Shown here piece after piece: positions 16,341 through 27,335 of a DNA stretch of 64,000 bases. This DNA is from Marivita sp. GX14005 (GTDB lineage Bacteria; Pseudomonadota; Alphaproteobacteria; Rhodobacterales; Rhodobacteraceae). The notes beneath the pieces are model-generated. The model saw only the letters and a program-made list of their open reading frames with translations, was not told the origin of the DNA and searched no databases. The translations under genes were made by a program, and so were the position numbers. The first letter of the stretch is position 1. Each line of letters starts with the position of its first letter. The stretch is taken from assembly GCF_023370775.1 (NCBI RefSeq), contig NZ_JAMCCQ010000002.1, positions 372,001 through 436,000 on the forward strand, read 5' to 3'.

Positions 16341-16477
16341 GGGATTTCCTTCATTGTTTTGCTCTGCGCGCCTGCCGCACGCCTTCGAGGACATACGCCG
16401 ATTGCAAGAAATTCCAAATTTTTCAACCTGTCGCTTTTGACGTGGAGCCGCCTTGGCCGTGCTGCTAAGCCTCGGCC

Positions 16478-17383
16478 ATGGTGCAAATGTCCGACAATCT
16501 GCGCGGTGCGCTTCTGATGTGTGCCGCAATGGCGGCGCTGACATGCGGCGATGTGGCGATCAAGGCGACGGGTGGCGCGATGCCGCTCTCGCAGCTATTG
16601 GTCATTCGCGGGATTTTCGCCTCTTCGGCGCTTCTGGTGATGGCGCGGTATTTAAACGCGCTGCGGCTCGATCTGCCGAAATCGGACTGGCTGCTGATGG
16701 CCGTACGCGGATTGGCCGAGGCGCTGGCGGCGTTCTTCTTTCTGACGGCGCTCTTGTCGATGCCGATCGCCAATGCGACGGCGCTCATGCAGATGTTGCC
16801 GCTTACGGTGACGCTCGGCGGGGCGGTGGTGTTTCGTGAAGCCGTGGGTTGGCGGCGCTGGACGGCGATCGTGATCGGGTTCTTCGGCATGTTGCTGATC
16901 GTGCGGCCCGGCACCGAAGGTTTCTCCGGCTCGTCGGTCTACGTGCTTTGCGCCGTCGCGGCCGTGACGGTGCGCGATCTGGTGACGCGGCGGATGTCGT
17001 CGGCGGCGTCCTCGCTGACGGTCACATTCGTCTCATCGGTGATCGTGACGCTTTTCGCTGGGGTCTGGTCGGTCGGGCAGGACTGGGTGGCGCTGACGCC
17101 GCGGCTGACATTTCTGGTGATGACGGCGTCGATCTTCATCATATTCGCATACCTTGCCGGCGTTGCGGTGATGCGGGTCGGTCAGGTCAGCTTCGTTGCG
17201 CCGTTCCGTTATACGGGGCTGATCTGGGCCTTGATCCTGGGATTTGTCCTGTTCGGTGAATGGCCCGAGCCGCTGACCCTGATCGGGGCCGCGATCATCG
17301 TGGCGACGGGCGTGTTCAGCCTGCTGCGCGAGGCGCGGTTTCGGCGGAAGGTGCGAAAGCCCGCGCTACCGCGTCAGCCGTGA
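16478..17383 (+). CDS. DMT superfamily (EamA-type) transporter
   Basis: A 301-residue inner-membrane protein with about ten hydrophobic helices arranged as two EamA repeats, the drug/metabolite exporter fold. The first repeat includes LLVIRGIFASSALLVMARYL and the second begins near residue 150. The substrate is unknown. ATG 16478 is used; a second ATG (MSDNLRGAL) at 16487 is equally possible. It is divergent from the MATE gene, so the two exporters could share a control region. Confidence 0.88.
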   Translation: MVQMSDNLRGALLMCAAMAALTCGDVAIKATGGAMPLSQLLVIRGIFASSALLVMARYLNALRLDLPKSDWLLMAVRGLAEALAAFFFLTALLSMPIANATALMQMLPLTVTLGGAVVFREAVGWRRWTAIVIGFFGMLLIVRPGTEGFSGSSVYVLCAVAAVTVRDLVTRRMSSAASSLTVTFVSSVIVTLFAGVWSVGQDWVALTPRLTFLVMTASIFIIFAYLAGVAVMRVGQVSFVAPFRYTGLIWALILGFVLFGEWPEPLTLIGAAIIVATGVFSLLREARFRRKVRKPALPRQP

Positions 17384-17466
17384 GCGCGAAGCGCCGGTTT
17401 CGACCTGCCTTTTGTTTCGGGCGAAGCTGACGCGGCGCGCGCGGGCATACAGGCGTTCGGGTGCTG

Positions 17467-17495
17467 TTGACAAGGCCGACGACTCTCCATATACG
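17467..17495 (+). promoter_or_regulatory. Sigma70 promoter of the str operon (rpsL-rpsG-fusA-tuf)
   Basis: Consensus TTGACA, exactly 17 nt, TATACG, then CCCGC. This is the best promoter match in the window. It leaves a leader of about 250 nt before rpsL, which makes up most of the gene-free stretch 17384-17752. I see no ORF in that stretch, only GC-rich short dyads such as GCATCGCTTCC with GGAGCGGATGC near 17591-17620. Confidence 0.75.
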
Positions 17496-17752
17496 CCCGC
17501 TTAATTCGGCGGGGTTGATACCTTTTGTGCCGATTTACAGGACTGGAGCGGTCAAGATCCGGGCGTCATGCCCCGATCCTCTGGAAATCCACCGCATCGC
17601 TTCCGCAAGGGGAGCGGATGCGGTCTTTTGCGTCGTTCCGCAAGGGCGACGTGCCTTGAGAGAGTATCGCGGACGCGCGGCGCTCAATGAACAACCCGCA
17701 CGGGGATAGCCTCGTGCACCACATATGTGAGCTACACGGGGAAAGAACCGGA

Positions 17753-18124
17753 ATGCCAACGATCCAACAGCTGATCCGCAAGCCGCGGCAGCCGAAAATC
17801 AAACGCTCGAAATCGATGCATCTCGAGCAGTGCCCTCAGAAGCGCGGCGTCTGCACGCGTGTCTATACCACCACTCCGAAAAAGCCGAACTCGGCGATGC
17901 GGAAGGTGGCCAAGGTGCGGCTGACCAATGGCTACGAGGTCATCAGCTACATTCCGGGCGAGAGCCACAACCTTCAGGAGCACTCCGTCGTCCTGATCCG
18001 TGGCGGCCGTGTGAAAGACCTTCCCGGTGTGCGCTATCACATCCTGCGCGGTGTTCTGGATACCCAGGGCGTCAAGGACCGGAAACAGCGCCGTTCGAAA
18101 TATGGCGCGAAGCGTCCGAAGTAA
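17753..18124 (+). CDS. rpsL: 30S ribosomal protein S12
   Basis: A 123-residue decoding-centre protein, site of streptomycin-resistance mutations in many bacteria. Family marks are [12 protein letters not shown], the [19 protein letters not shown]-like loop (here [18 protein letters not shown]) and the loop around [10 protein letters not shown]. The ATG at 17753 is preceded by GGGGAAAGAACCGGA. It is the first gene of the str operon, and rpsG follows 12 nt later. Confidence 0.98.
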   Translation: MPTIQQLIRKPRQPKIKRSKSMHLEQCPQKRGVCTRVYTTTPKKPNSAMRKVAKVRLTNGYEVISYIPGESHNLQEHSVVLIRGGRVKDLPGVRYHILRGVLDTQGVKDRKQRRSKYGAKRPK

Positions 18125-18136
18125 GAGGAATTACAG

Positions 18137-18607
18137 ATGTCTCGTCGTCACGCCGCAGAAAAACGCGAAGTGCTGCCCGATGCCAAGTATGGCGACCGGG
18201 TGCTGACCAAATTCATGAACAACCTGATGATCGACGGCAAGAAGTCGGTCGCGGAAAGCATCGTCTACCACGCGCTCGACCGGGTCGAGAGCAAGGTCAA
18301 GCGTGCGCCGGTGGAAATCTTCCACGAGGCGCTGGACAACATCAAGCCGTCGGTCGAGGTGCGCTCCCGCCGGGTTGGTGGTGCAACCTACCAGGTGCCC
18401 GTCGAAGTGCGTCCCGAGCGCCGCGAGGCCCTGGCGATCCGCTGGCTCATCAACGCGAGCCGCGCGCGCAACGAAAACACGATGGAAGAGCGCCTGGCCG
18501 CCGAGCTGCTGGATGCCGTGAACTCGCGCGGTTCCGCGGTGAAGAAGCGCGAAGACACTCACAAGATGGCCGACGCGAACAAAGCGTTCAGCCACTATCG
18601 CTGGTAA
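18137..18607 (+). CDS. rpsG: 30S ribosomal protein S7
   Basis: A 156-residue primary 16S rRNA binder that nucleates the 30S head. It has the family start [20 protein letters not shown], the [20 protein letters not shown] beta-hairpin region, and the usual ending [11 protein letters not shown]. An AGAGGAATTAC site precedes the ATG. fusA follows after 15 nt. Confidence 0.98.
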   Translation: MSRRHAAEKREVLPDAKYGDRVLTKFMNNLMIDGKKSVAESIVYHALDRVESKVKRAPVEIFHEALDNIKPSVEVRSRRVGGATYQVPVEVRPERREALAIRWLINASRARNENTMEERLAAELLDAVNSRGSAVKKREDTHKMADANKAFSHYRW

Positions 18608-18622
18608 CAGGAGCCAACTCAC

Positions 18623-20746
18623 ATGGCACGTGACTACCCCCTAGAGCGCTACCGGAATTTCGGGATCATGGCGCATATCGACGCCGGCAAGACGACGATG
18701 ACCGAGCGGATCCTGTTCTACACCGGCAAGAACCACAAGATGGGCGAAACCCACGAGGGTGCGTCCACGATGGACTGGATGGAGCAGGAAGCCGAGCGCG
18801 GGATCACCATCACCTCCGCCGCGACGACGACGTTCTGGCAGCGCCAGGAAGATCCGACGCCGGAAGGCACATCGGAAACCAAGACGCGCTTCAACATCAT
18901 CGACACCCCCGGCCACGTCGATTTCACCATCGAAGTCGAACGGTCGCTGGCCGTCCTCGACGGCGCTGTCGCGTTGCTCGACGGTAACGCCGGCGTGGAG
19001 CCGCAGACCGAAACCGTCTGGCGCCAAGCCGACCGCTACAAGGTGCCGCGTCTGGTCTTCGTCAACAAGATGGACAAGATCGGTGCTGATTTCTTCAACT
19101 GCGTCGAGATGGTCAAGGATCGCACCGGCGGCACGCCGCTGCCGATCGCGCTGCCCATCGGTGCGGAAGACACGCTCGAAGGCATCGTCGATCTGATCAA
19201 GATGGAAGAGTGGGTCTGGATCGGCGAGGATCTGGGTGCATCCTGGGAACGCCGCCCGATCCGCGACGATCTGCAGGAACTGGCCCAGAAATGGCGCGAC
19301 AACATGATCGAGCTTGCCGTGGAGCAGGACGATGATGCGATGGAAGCCTATCTCGAAGGCGAAGAGCCGGACGAGGCGACGCTGCGCAAGCTGATCCGCA
19401 AGGGCACGCTGTCGCTGTCGTTCTTCCCGATGCTGGCCGGCTCCGCGTTCAAGAACAAAGGCGTTCAGCCGCTTCTCAACGCCGTGGTCGATTTCCTTCC
19501 CGGTCCGCAGGACGTGCCGACGCTCATGGGCTTCTCGCCCGACGATGAGAGCGAAGAGCGCAACATCCCGCGCGAGGCATCCGACGACACGCCGTTCTCG
19601 GCGCTGGCGTTCAAGATCATGAACGACCCGTTCGTCGGCTCGCTGACCTTCACCCGTATCTATTCGGGCAAGATCAACAAGGGCGACAGCATCCTCAATT
19701 CGACCAAGGGCAAGAAAGAGCGCATTGGCCGGATGATGATCATGCACGCGATCGAGCGTGAGGAAATCGACGAGGCCTTCGCCGGCGACATCATCGCGCT
19801 GGCCGGTCTGAAGGACACCACCACGGGCGACACGCTGTGCGCCGCCGACAAGCCGGTGGTTCTGGAAACGATGACCTTCCCCGATCCGGTGATCGAGATT
19901 GCCGTCGAGCCCAAGACGAAGGCCGACCAGGAGAAAATGTCCCAGGGTCTGCAGCGTCTTGCTGCCGAAGATCCGTCCTTCCGCGTCGAAACCGATCTGG
20001 AATCGGGCCAGACGATCATGAAGGGCATGGGCGAATTGCATCTCGACATCCTCGTCGATCGTCTGAAGCGCGAGTTCAAGGTCGAAGCCAATATCGGCGC
20101 GCCGCAGGTGGCTTACCGCGAGACGATCGGTCACGAGGTCGAGCACACCTACACCCACAAGAAGCAGTCGGGTGGTTCGGGTCAGTTCGCCGAGGTCAAG
20201 CTGATTATCTCGCCGACCGAACCAGGCGAAGGCTATTCCTTCGAATCCCGTATCGTTGGCGGTGCGGTTCCGAAGGAATACATCCCCGGCGTCGAGAAGG
20301 GCATCAAGTCGGTCATGGATTCCGGTCCGCTGGCGGGCTTCCCGGTGATCGACTTCAAGGTGGCACTGGTCGACGGCAAGTTCCACGACGTGGACTCCAG
20401 CGTTCTGGCCTTCGAAATCGCGGCCCGCATGGGCATGCGCGAAGGCATGAAGAAGGCCGGTGCCAAGCTTCTGGAGCCGATCATGAAGGTCGAGGTGATC
20501 ACGCCCGAGGATTATACCGGCAGCATCATCGGCGATCTGACCAGCCGTCGCGGCCAGGTCACGGGCCAGGAACCGCGCGGCAATGCCGTGGCGATCAACG
20601 CGATGGTTCCGCTCGCCAATATGTTCGGCTACATCAACAACCTGCGCTCCATGTCCTCGGGCCGCGCGCAGTTCACGATGCAGTTCGATCACTACGATCC
20701 GGTTCCGCAGAACATCTCTGACGAGATCCAGTCGAAATACGCTTAA
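18623..20746 (+). CDS. fusA: Elongation factor G
   Basis: A 707-residue translocation GTPase. G motifs are visible: [19 protein letters not shown] (P-loop), the switch I region around [20 protein letters not shown], and [10 protein letters not shown]. Domains II-V follow, with [11 protein letters not shown] in domain IV and the terminal ARGxAQF-like [14 protein letters not shown]. It is third in the str operon. Its downstream gap has three potential hairpins before tuf. Confidence 0.98.
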   Translation: MARDYPLERYRNFGIMAHIDAGKTTMTERILFYTGKNHKMGETHEGASTMDWMEQEAERGITITSAATTTFWQRQEDPTPEGTSETKTRFNIIDTPGHVDFTIEVERSLAVLDGAVALLDGNAGVEPQTETVWRQADRYKVPRLVFVNKMDKIGADFFNCVEMVKDRTGGTPLPIALPIGAEDTLEGIVDLIKMEEWVWIGEDLGASWERRPIRDDLQELAQKWRDNMIELAVEQDDDAMEAYLEGEEPDEATLRKLIRKGTLSLSFFPMLAGSAFKNKGVQPLLNAVVDFLPGPQDVPTLMGFSPDDESEERNIPREASDDTPFSALAFKIMNDPFVGSLTFTRIYSGKINKGDSILNSTKGKKERIGRMMIMHAIEREEIDEAFAGDIIALAGLKDTTTGDTLCAADKPVVLETMTFPDPVIEIAVEPKTKADQEKMSQGLQRLAAEDPSFRVETDLESGQTIMKGMGELHLDILVDRLKREFKVEANIGAPQVAYRETIGHEVEHTYTHKKQSGGSGQFAEVKLIISPTEPGEGYSFESRIVGGAVPKEYIPGVEKGIKSVMDSGPLAGFPVIDFKVALVDGKFHDVDSSVLAFEIAARMGMREGMKKAGAKLLEPIMKVEVITPEDYTGSIIGDLTSRRGQVTGQEPRGNAVAINAMVPLANMFGYINNLRSMSSGRAQFTMQFDHYDPVPQNISDEIQSKYA

Positions 20747-20752
20747 CGGGAT

Positions 20753-20805
20753 GCCGGGCAATCGCCCGGCCTACCCACTCACCGTAGGCCGGGTCTGAAT
20801 CCGGC
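20753..20805 (+). promoter_or_regulatory. Mutually exclusive hairpins between fusA and tuf
   Basis: Hairpin A is GCCGGGC-AATC-GCCCGGC (20753-20770). Hairpin C has arms GCCGG/CCGGC (20788-20805). A middle hairpin B, GGCCTAC/GTAGGCC (20768-20790), overlaps both, so A+C and B compete. This resembles a switch or processing region. There is no T-run. Confidence 0.45.
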
Positions 20806-20830
20806 ACCCGAAAGAAAAAGGAGCTTTGCA

Positions 20831-22006
<1,176 letters not shown>

Positions 22007-22015
22007 TCGCAATGC

Positions 22016-22070
22016 CGGGCCGGGCGCATGCGTCCGGCCCAACGAAATCAGGGGCGGCCCAGTGCCGCCC
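22016..22070 (+). repeat. 3' flank of tuf2: dyad plus terminator stem lacking a T-run
   Basis: GGGCCGG and CCGGCCC flank the palindrome CGCATGCG, then the GGGCGGC/GCCGCCC stem follows, as after tuf1. After tuf1 the stem is followed by TTTTT; here it is followed by TTCCGG, so termination should be weak and reading may continue into rpsJ. Confidence 0.6.
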
Positions 22071-22142
22071 TTCCGGTTCGATGAAGGTGCGGGGTGGTCC
22101 TGCGCCCTCCTCTCAACCGCAACGCCAATGAAGGCAAGACCA

Positions 22143-22451
22143 ATGCAAAGTCAAAATATTCGCATTCGGCTCAAGGCGTTCGATTATCGTGTGCTCGACG
22201 CGTCGACACAGGAAATCGTCAACACCGCCAAGCGGACCGGCGCACAAGTGCGCGGACCGATTCCGCTGCCGAACAAGATCGAGAAGTTCACCGTCCTGCG
22301 CAGCCCGCATGTCAACAAGAAGTCGCGCGACCAGTGGGAAATTCGCACCCACAAGCGTCTGCTCGACATCGTCGACCCGACGCCGCAGACCGTGGACGCC
22401 CTGATGAAACTCGACCTCGCCGCCGGCGTGGATGTCGAGATCAAGGTATAA
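22143..22451 (+). CDS. rpsJ: 30S ribosomal protein S10
   Basis: A 102-residue S10 (also NusE, which binds NusG and NusB). It has the family start [20 protein letters not shown] and the RxPxPLPxK-type segment [21 protein letters not shown] choose the ATG at 22143, because the earlier in-frame ATG 22062 adds unrelated residues. It heads the S10 gene run; rplC follows after 14 nt. Confidence 0.97.
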   Translation: MQSQNIRIRLKAFDYRVLDASTQEIVNTAKRTGAQVRGPIPLPNKIEKFTVLRSPHVNKKSRDQWEIRTHKRLLDIVDPTPQTVDALMKLDLAAGVDVEIKV

Positions 22452-22465
22452 GGGGGTATCGAACG

Positions 22466-23335
22466 ATGCGCTCTGGTATCATTGCAAAGAAGGTCGGCAT
22501 GACCCGGCTCTTCATGGAAGACGGAAAGCAGATTCCCGTGACCGTCCTCCAACTCGACAAGCTTCAGGTGGTCGCGCAGCGCACCGCCGACAAGCATGGT
22601 TACTCCGCTGTCCAGCTGGGCACCGGATCGATCAAGGCAAAGCGCGTGTCCAAGGCAATGCGCGGTCACTTCTCCGCAGCGAATGTGGAGCCCAAGCGCA
22701 AGGTCGCGGAATTCCGTGTGGCGCCCGAGAACCTGATCAACGTTGGCGAGGAAATTACCGCCGACCACTATTTCGAGGGTCAGTTCGTGGACGTTTCCGG
22801 CACCTCGATCGGTAAGGGGTTCGCCGGTGCCATGAAGCGGCACAATTTCGGCGGTCTGCGGGCCTCGCACGGCGTGTCGATTTCGCACCGTTCGCACGGC
22901 TCGACCGGCCAGTGTCAGGATCCGGGCAAGGTGTTCAAGGGCAAGAAGATGGCCGGACACATGGGCGCGGTGAAGGTGACGACGCAGAACCTTCAGGTCG
23001 TGAAGACCGACGCGGAACGCGGCATCATCATGATCAAGGGCGCCGTTCCCGGCTCCAAGGGTGGCTGGGTCACCGTCAAGGATGCCATGAAGAAGCCGGT
23101 GCCGGAAAACGTCATCCTTCCCGCCGCGTTGCGGTCGGCGGCTGACGAAGCCAAGCGCCTGGCCGAGGAAGCCGCAGCACAGGCCGCCGCCGAAGAGGCC
23201 GCGGCAGCAGAAGCCGCAGCAGCCGAGCAGGTCGCCGCGGAAGAAGCCGCGCTGAAAGAGGCCGAAGCCGAAATCGCCGCCGAAAAGGGTGTCGAGACAG
23301 GCGAGACGCCCGAGAAGAAGGAAAGCGACGAATGA
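22466..23335 (+). CDS. rplC: 50S ribosomal protein L3 with Ala/Glu-rich C-terminal tail
   Basis: A 289-residue L3, an early-assembly protein near the peptidyl-transferase centre. The core (to about residue 215) has [35 protein letters not shown] and [14 protein letters not shown]. The last roughly 70 residues are almost only Ala, Glu and Lys (for example [20 protein letters not shown]), likely a long acidic helix. That makes it longer than the ~210-residue E. coli L3. Such tails occur in alphaproteobacterial L3 proteins. It overlaps rplD by 4 nt. Confidence 0.97.
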   Translation: MRSGIIAKKVGMTRLFMEDGKQIPVTVLQLDKLQVVAQRTADKHGYSAVQLGTGSIKAKRVSKAMRGHFSAANVEPKRKVAEFRVAPENLINVGEEITADHYFEGQFVDVSGTSIGKGFAGAMKRHNFGGLRASHGVSISHRSHGSTGQCQDPGKVFKGKKMAGHMGAVKVTTQNLQVVKTDAERGIIMIKGAVPGSKGGWVTVKDAMKKPVPENVILPAALRSAADEAKRLAEEAAAQAAAEEAAAAEAAAAEQVAAEEAALKEAEAEIAAEKGVETGETPEKKESDE

Positions 23336-23949
23336 AACTCGACGTGATCAAACTGGACGGCGGCAAGGCCGGGTCGGTCGAGCTCGGCGACGACATCTTC
23401 GGGCTCGAGCCGCGTGCGGACATCCTGCACCGTGTGGTTCGCTGGCAGCGCAACAAGGCGCAGCAGGGCACACACAAGGTCAAGACACGGTCCGAAGTGA
23501 GCTACTCGACCAAGAAGATCTATCGCCAGAAGGGCACCGGCGGCGCACGCCACGGCGCGCGCTCGGCGCCGATCTTCCGCAAGGGTGGCATCTACAAGGG
23601 TCCGGTTCCGCGCAGCCATGCGCATGACCTGCCCAAGAAGGTGCGCAAGCTGGGCCTCATGCACGCGCTGTCGGCGAAGGTGAAGGACGGCTCGCTCGTC
23701 GTGATCGAGAATATCGACACCGACGGCAAGACCGCATCGCTGGCCAAACAGGTGCGCGATCTGGGCTGGAAACGCGCGCTGGTCATCGACGGGGCCGAGG
23801 TGAACGAGAACTTCGCCCGCGCCGCAGCGAATATCGAGGGACTCGATGTGCTGCCGTCGATGGGCGCAAATGTCTATGACATCCTCAAGCGTGACACGCT
23901 CGTGCTCACGAAGGCGGGTGTCGAAGCACTGGAGGCTCGGTTGAAATGA
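23332..23949 (+). CDS. rplD: 50S ribosomal protein L4
   Basis: A 205-residue L4, lining the exit tunnel; in E. coli it also regulates the S10 operon. It shows the tunnel-loop signature [20 protein letters not shown] and [16 protein letters not shown]. It starts within the rplC stop (ATGA overlap) and overlaps rplW by 4 nt in the same way, so all three are translationally coupled. Confidence 0.98.
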   Translation: MKLDVIKLDGGKAGSVELGDDIFGLEPRADILHRVVRWQRNKAQQGTHKVKTRSEVSYSTKKIYRQKGTGGARHGARSAPIFRKGGIYKGPVPRSHAHDLPKKVRKLGLMHALSAKVKDGSLVVIENIDTDGKTASLAKQVRDLGWKRALVIDGAEVNENFARAAANIEGLDVLPSMGANVYDILKRDTLVLTKAGVEALEARLK

Positions 23950-24242
23950 GCGCGAAAGCAGAACATTACGACGTGATCCGCAAGCCGATCATCACCGAGA
24001 AATCCACGATGGCGTCCGAGAATGGCGCAGTGGTTTTCGAAGTGTCGATCGACGCGGCCAAACCCCAGATCAAGGACGCCGTCGAGGCGCTCTTCGGTGT
24101 GAAGGTCAAGGCGGTCAACACGACGATCACCAAGGGCAAGGTCAAGCGGTTCCGGGGCAACCTCGGCAAGCGCAAAGACGTCAAGAAAGCCTACGTGACG
24201 CTCGAAGAGGGCAACACGATCGACGTGACCACCGGTCTTTAA
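23946..24242 (+). CDS. rplW: 50S ribosomal protein L23
   Basis: A 98-residue L23 at the tunnel exit, a docking site for SRP and trigger factor. It has the family start [18 protein letters not shown], then [20 protein letters not shown] and the [18 protein letters not shown] segment. ATGA overlap with rplD. A strong terminator 38 nt after its stop ends this first S10 segment. Confidence 0.98.
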   Translation: MSAKAEHYDVIRKPIITEKSTMASENGAVVFEVSIDAAKPQIKDAVEALFGVKVKAVNTTITKGKVKRFRGNLGKRKDVKKAYVTLEEGNTIDVTTGL

Positions 24243-24280
24243 TCGGGTCGGGCCGAGGCCCGGATTGTGAGAATGAGAAA

Positions 24281-24310
24281 GCCCCCCGCCAGTGATGGCG
24301 GGGGGCTTTT
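24281..24310 (+). terminator. Strong terminator between rplW and rplB
   Basis: Perfect 10-bp stem GCCCCCCGCC/GGCGGGGGGC with loop AGTGAT, then TTTT. A smaller CGGGCC-GA-GGCCCG dyad (24249-24262) precedes it, close to the rplW stop. It splits the S10 operon. Confidence 0.88.
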
Positions 24311-24388
24311 GCGTTGGAGGGCCGTGTCCCTGAAAGCGCATGCTGCGCCCGATTGTTCGGGGTTCGAGGGCGCGGAAATGAAAAACCG

Positions 24389-24417
24389 TCATCCTCGGGC
24401 TCGCCCCGAGGATGACC
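24389..24417. repeat. Dispersed-type palindrome GTCATCCTCGGG...CCCCGAGGATGAC
   Basis: A 12-bp hairpin with a short CTCG-like loop. This type of intergenic palindrome (GTCATCCTCGGGC...) is familiar from many alphaproteobacterial genomes. A related degenerate form appears at about 40834-40901. It lies in the gene-free stretch 24243-24613. Confidence 0.55.
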
Positions 24418-24441
24418 CTGCCTTAAATCGATGTGCGGCCC

Positions 24442-24470
24442 TTGACGCCCCATCCCCCACCGCCTAAGAA
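24442..24470 (+). promoter_or_regulatory. Candidate promoter for rplB-rpsS-rplV-rpsC-rplP
   Basis: TTGACG, exactly 17 nt, TAAGAA, then CCCCC. The surrounding 12-mer CCTTGACGCCCC is identical to that of the rpsM promoter (38127-38138). It lies between the rplW terminator and rplB, where a new start is needed. Confidence 0.55.
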
Positions 24471-24548
24471 CCCCCAACCGCGCAGCCCCGGATTCGTCCG
24501 GGGCTTCGCTGTTGCGAAAGCCGGGGACCTTCGGGGCCCTTTACCATA

Positions 24549-24588
24549 GGCGGATACGTCCGCCCGAACATAGGCGGGGCGACCCGCC
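24549..24588 (+). repeat. Paired tetraloop hairpins upstream of rplB
   Basis: GGCGGA-TACG-TCCGCC (24549-24564) and, after 8 nt, GGCGGG-GCGA-CCCGCC (24573-24588). The loops are UNCG-type and GNRA-type, the two classic stable RNA tetraloops. Each hairpin is preceded by ATA or ATAG. The second hairpin is identical to the one upstream of rplK. Confidence 0.65.
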
Positions 24589-24613
24589 GTCTGCTATACG
24601 GAAGACAGAAAGC

Positions 24614-25456
24614 ATGGCACTCAAGTCGTATAAACCGACGACGCCGGGCCAGCGCGGGCTGGTGCTGATCGACCGTTCGGAGCTTTGGAAAGGCCGTCCG
24701 GTCAAATCCCTTACAGAGGGTTTGACCAAGTCGGGTGGCCGGAACAATACCGGACGTATCACATCGCGCCGTCGCGGTGGTGGAGCGAAGCGGCTCTACC
24801 GGATCGTTGACTTCAAACGCAACAAGATGGATGTGGGCGCCACCGTCGCGCGCATCGAATATGACCCCAACCGGACCGCGTTCATCGCGCTGGTGCAATA
24901 TGACGATGGCGAGCAGGCCTATATCCTGGCGCCGCAGCGCATGGCCATCGGTGACCGGATCGTCGCTTCGGCCAAGGCCGACGTGAAGCCGGGCAACGCG
25001 ATGCCGTTCTCGGGCATGCCCATCGGCACGATCGTTCACAATATCGAGCTGAAGCCGGGCAAGGGCGGGCAGATCGCGCGCGCCGCAGGCACCTATGCGC
25101 AATTCGTCGGCCGCGATGGCGGCTATGCGCAGATCCGCCTTTCGTCGGGCGAGCTTCGCATGGTGCGCCAGGAATGCATGGCGACCGTCGGTGCCGTGTC
25201 GAACCCCGACAACAGCAACCAGAATTACGGCAAGGCCGGCCGCATGCGTCACAAGGGCATCCGTCCGAGCGTCCGCGGCGTCGTGATGAACCCGATCGAC
25301 CACCCGCATGGTGGTGGTGAGGGCCGCACCTCGGGTGGTCGCCACCCGGTCACGCCATGGGGCAAGCCCACGAAGGGCAAGCGCACCCGCAACACCAACA
25401 AGGCGTCGCAAAAGCTGATCATCCGCTCGCGTCACGCCAAGAAGAAGGGGCGGTAA
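24614..25456 (+). CDS. rplB: 50S ribosomal protein L2
   Basis: A 280-residue L2, needed for subunit joining and peptidyl transfer. It has [20 protein letters not shown] at the start, [20 protein letters not shown], and the key C-terminal loop around [20 protein letters not shown], with the conserved histidine. ATG 24614 fits; the upstream frame is non-homologous. It is first in its own segment after the terminator-rich gap, and rpsS follows 3 nt later. Confidence 0.98.
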   Translation: MALKSYKPTTPGQRGLVLIDRSELWKGRPVKSLTEGLTKSGGRNNTGRITSRRRGGGAKRLYRIVDFKRNKMDVGATVARIEYDPNRTAFIALVQYDDGEQAYILAPQRMAIGDRIVASAKADVKPGNAMPFSGMPIGTIVHNIELKPGKGGQIARAAGTYAQFVGRDGGYAQIRLSSGELRMVRQECMATVGAVSNPDNSNQNYGKAGRMRHKGIRPSVRGVVMNPIDHPHGGGEGRTSGGRHPVTPWGKPTKGKRTRNTNKASQKLIIRSRHAKKKGR

Positions 25457-25459
25457 ACC

Positions 25460-25738
25460 ATGTCGCGCTCTGTATGGAAGGGCCCGTTCGTCGATTCCTA
25501 TGTCTTGAAGAAGGCAGAGGCGTCGCGCGAATCCGGCCGCAACGAAGTCATCAAGATCTGGTCGCGCCGCTCGACGATCCTGCCCCAGTTCGTGGGCCTG
25601 ACGTTTGGCGTCTACAACGGTCAGAAGCATGTTCCTGTCAACGTCACCGAAGACATGATCGGTCAGAAGTTCGGCGAATACTCCCCGACTCGCACCTATT
25701 ACGGTCACGCGGCTGACAAAAAAGCGAAGCGGAAGTAA
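25460..25738 (+). CDS. rpsS: 30S ribosomal protein S19
   Basis: A 92-residue head protein that contacts S13 and the A-site tRNA region. It has [20 protein letters not shown], the [20 protein letters not shown] core and the ending [11 protein letters not shown]. It is tightly packed between rplB and rplV (3 nt on each side). Confidence 0.98.
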   Translation: MSRSVWKGPFVDSYVLKKAEASRESGRNEVIKIWSRRSTILPQFVGLTFGVYNGQKHVPVNVTEDMIGQKFGEYSPTRTYYGHAADKKAKRK

Positions 25739-25741
25739 GTC

Positions 25742-26122
25742 ATGGGCCAGGAAAAGAACCCCCGCCGCGTGGCTGACAACGAAGCCATGGCGAAGCTGCG
25801 GATGCTGCGCACCAGCCCGCAGAAACTGAACCTCGTCGCCGGTCTCATCCGCGGCAAGAAAGTGGACAAGGCGCTCAACGATCTGACCTTCTCCAAGAAG
25901 CGGATCGCGGTGGATGTGAAGAAATGCCTTCAGTCCGCGATCGCCAATGCCGAGAACAACCACGGGCTCGACGTGGACGAACTGATCGTCGCTGAAGCCT
26001 ATGTGGGCAAGAACCTCGTGATGAAGCGTGGCCGTCCGCGGGCGCGTGGCCGGTTCGGCAAGATCATGAAGCCGTTTTCGGAGATCACCATCAAGGTGCG
26101 TCAAGTCGAGGAGCAAGCCTAA
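25742..26122 (+). CDS. rplV: 50S ribosomal protein L22
   Basis: A 126-residue exit-tunnel protein with the constriction-forming hairpin near [21 protein letters not shown]-terminal features include [20 protein letters not shown] and [20 protein letters not shown]. Its stop TAA overlaps the rpsC start by one base. Confidence 0.98.
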   Translation: MGQEKNPRRVADNEAMAKLRMLRTSPQKLNLVAGLIRGKKVDKALNDLTFSKKRIAVDVKKCLQSAIANAENNHGLDVDELIVAEAYVGKNLVMKRGRPRARGRFGKIMKPFSEITIKVRQVEEQA

Positions 26123-26829
26123 TGGGTAACAAAACCAACCCGATCGGTATGCGTCTTCAGGTCAACCGCACCTGGGACAGCCGCTGGTATGCGGACACCA
26201 AGGATTACGGCAACCTTCTGCTGGAAGATATCGCCATTCGCGCGTTCATCCACGAAGAGTGCAAGCAGGCCGGTGTCGCGCGTGTCATCATCGAGCGTCC
26301 GCACAAGAAGTGCCGCGTCACGATCCACACCGCACGCCCCGGCGTCATCATCGGCAAGAAAGGCGCGGATATCGAAACGCTGCGCAAGAAGCTGAGCAAG
26401 ATGACCGATAGCGAGTTGCATCTCAACATCGTCGAGGTGCGCAAGCCGGAACTCGATGCGCAACTCGTCGGCGAAAACATCGCCCAGCAGCTCGAACGCC
26501 GGGTGTCGTTCCGCCGCGCCATGAAGCGCGCGGTTCAGAACGCCATGCGCATGGGCGCGCTCGGTATTCGCGTGAACGTCGCGGGCCGTCTCGGCGGTGC
26601 CGAGATCGCGCGGACCGAATGGTATCGCGAGGGCCGTGTGCCGCTGCACACGCTGCGGGCCGATATCGATTACGCCAATGTCGAGGCGGAAACCGCTTAC
26701 GGCATCATCGGAATCAAGGTCTGGATCTTCAAGGGCGAGATCATGGAGCATGATCCCTCCGCGCGGGATCGCAAGGCCCAGGAACTCCAGGATGGTCCGG
26801 CCCCCCGTGGCGCCGGTGGCCGTCGCTAG
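26122..26829 (+). CDS. rpsC: 30S ribosomal protein S3
   Basis: A 235-residue mRNA-entry protein. It has the family start [20 protein letters not shown], a KH domain with [20 protein letters not shown], and the S3 C-terminal domain with [20 protein letters not shown]. It starts at the last base of the rplV stop (coupled), and rplP follows 13 nt later. Confidence 0.98.
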   Translation: MGNKTNPIGMRLQVNRTWDSRWYADTKDYGNLLLEDIAIRAFIHEECKQAGVARVIIERPHKKCRVTIHTARPGVIIGKKGADIETLRKKLSKMTDSELHLNIVEVRKPELDAQLVGENIAQQLERRVSFRRAMKRAVQNAMRMGALGIRVNVAGRLGGAEIARTEWYREGRVPLHTLRADIDYANVEAETAYGIIGIKVWIFKGEIMEHDPSARDRKAQELQDGPAPRGAGGRR

Positions 26830-26842
26830 GAAGGAATGAGAG

Positions 26843-27256
26843 ATGCTACAACCGAAACGCACTAAATTCCGCAAGATGTTCAAGGGCCGGATCAAGGGCG
26901 AAGCCAAGGGCGGCTCTGATCTGAACTTTGGCACTTTCGGCCTCAAGGCCACCCAGCCCGAGCGCGTCACAGCACGCCAGATCGAGGCAGCACGCCGCGC
27001 CATGACACGCCATATGAAGCGTCAGGGCCGCGTCTGGATCCGGATTTTCCCGGACGTGCCGGTCTCGTCCAAGCCCACCGAAGTCCGTATGGGCAAAGGC
27101 AAGGGTTCGGTCGATTACTGGGCCGCCAAGGTCAAGCCGGGCCGCGTGATGTTCGAAATCGACGGCGTCGGCGAGGATATCGCCCGCGAAGCCCTGCGCC
27201 TTGCGGCAATGAAGCTTCCGCTCAAGACACGGGTCGTCGTTCGCGAGGACTGGTAA
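26843..27256 (+). CDS. rplP: 50S ribosomal protein L16
   Basis: A 137-residue L16 near the A site. Family stretches are [40 protein letters not shown] and [20 protein letters not shown]. In most bacteria rpmC follows directly; here a terminator and two minus-strand genes intervene, so this is the last gene of its unit. Confidence 0.98.
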   Translation: MLQPKRTKFRKMFKGRIKGEAKGGSDLNFGTFGLKATQPERVTARQIEAARRAMTRHMKRQGRVWIRIFPDVPVSSKPTEVRMGKGKGSVDYWAAKVKPGRVMFEIDGVGEDIAREALRLAAMKLPLKTRVVVREDW

Positions 27257-27292
27257 CGGGCGAACGGCCTGCCCGGCCACCGAAACGAAATG

Positions 27293-27321
27293 CCCCCGAC
27301 GCGAAAGTGCCGGGGGTTTTT
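27293..27321. terminator. Terminator after rplP, shared with convergent DUF4386 gene
   Basis: CCCCCG/CGGGGG stem with a 12-nt loop, then TTTTT on the plus strand. The minus-strand gene at 27336 ends nearby. Confidence 0.75.
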
Positions 27322-27335
27322 CTATCCTGGCTGGC

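Noticed and set aside
16392-16394. ATG start for the MATE gene
   Set aside because: No ribosome site and it adds an atypical basic N-terminus; the TTG at 16338-16340 has AAGGAAA at good spacing. Not fully excluded.
18641-20761. 706-codon antisense frame opposite fusA
   Set aside because: Same mirror effect over a well-conserved sense gene; the sense strand fully explains it.
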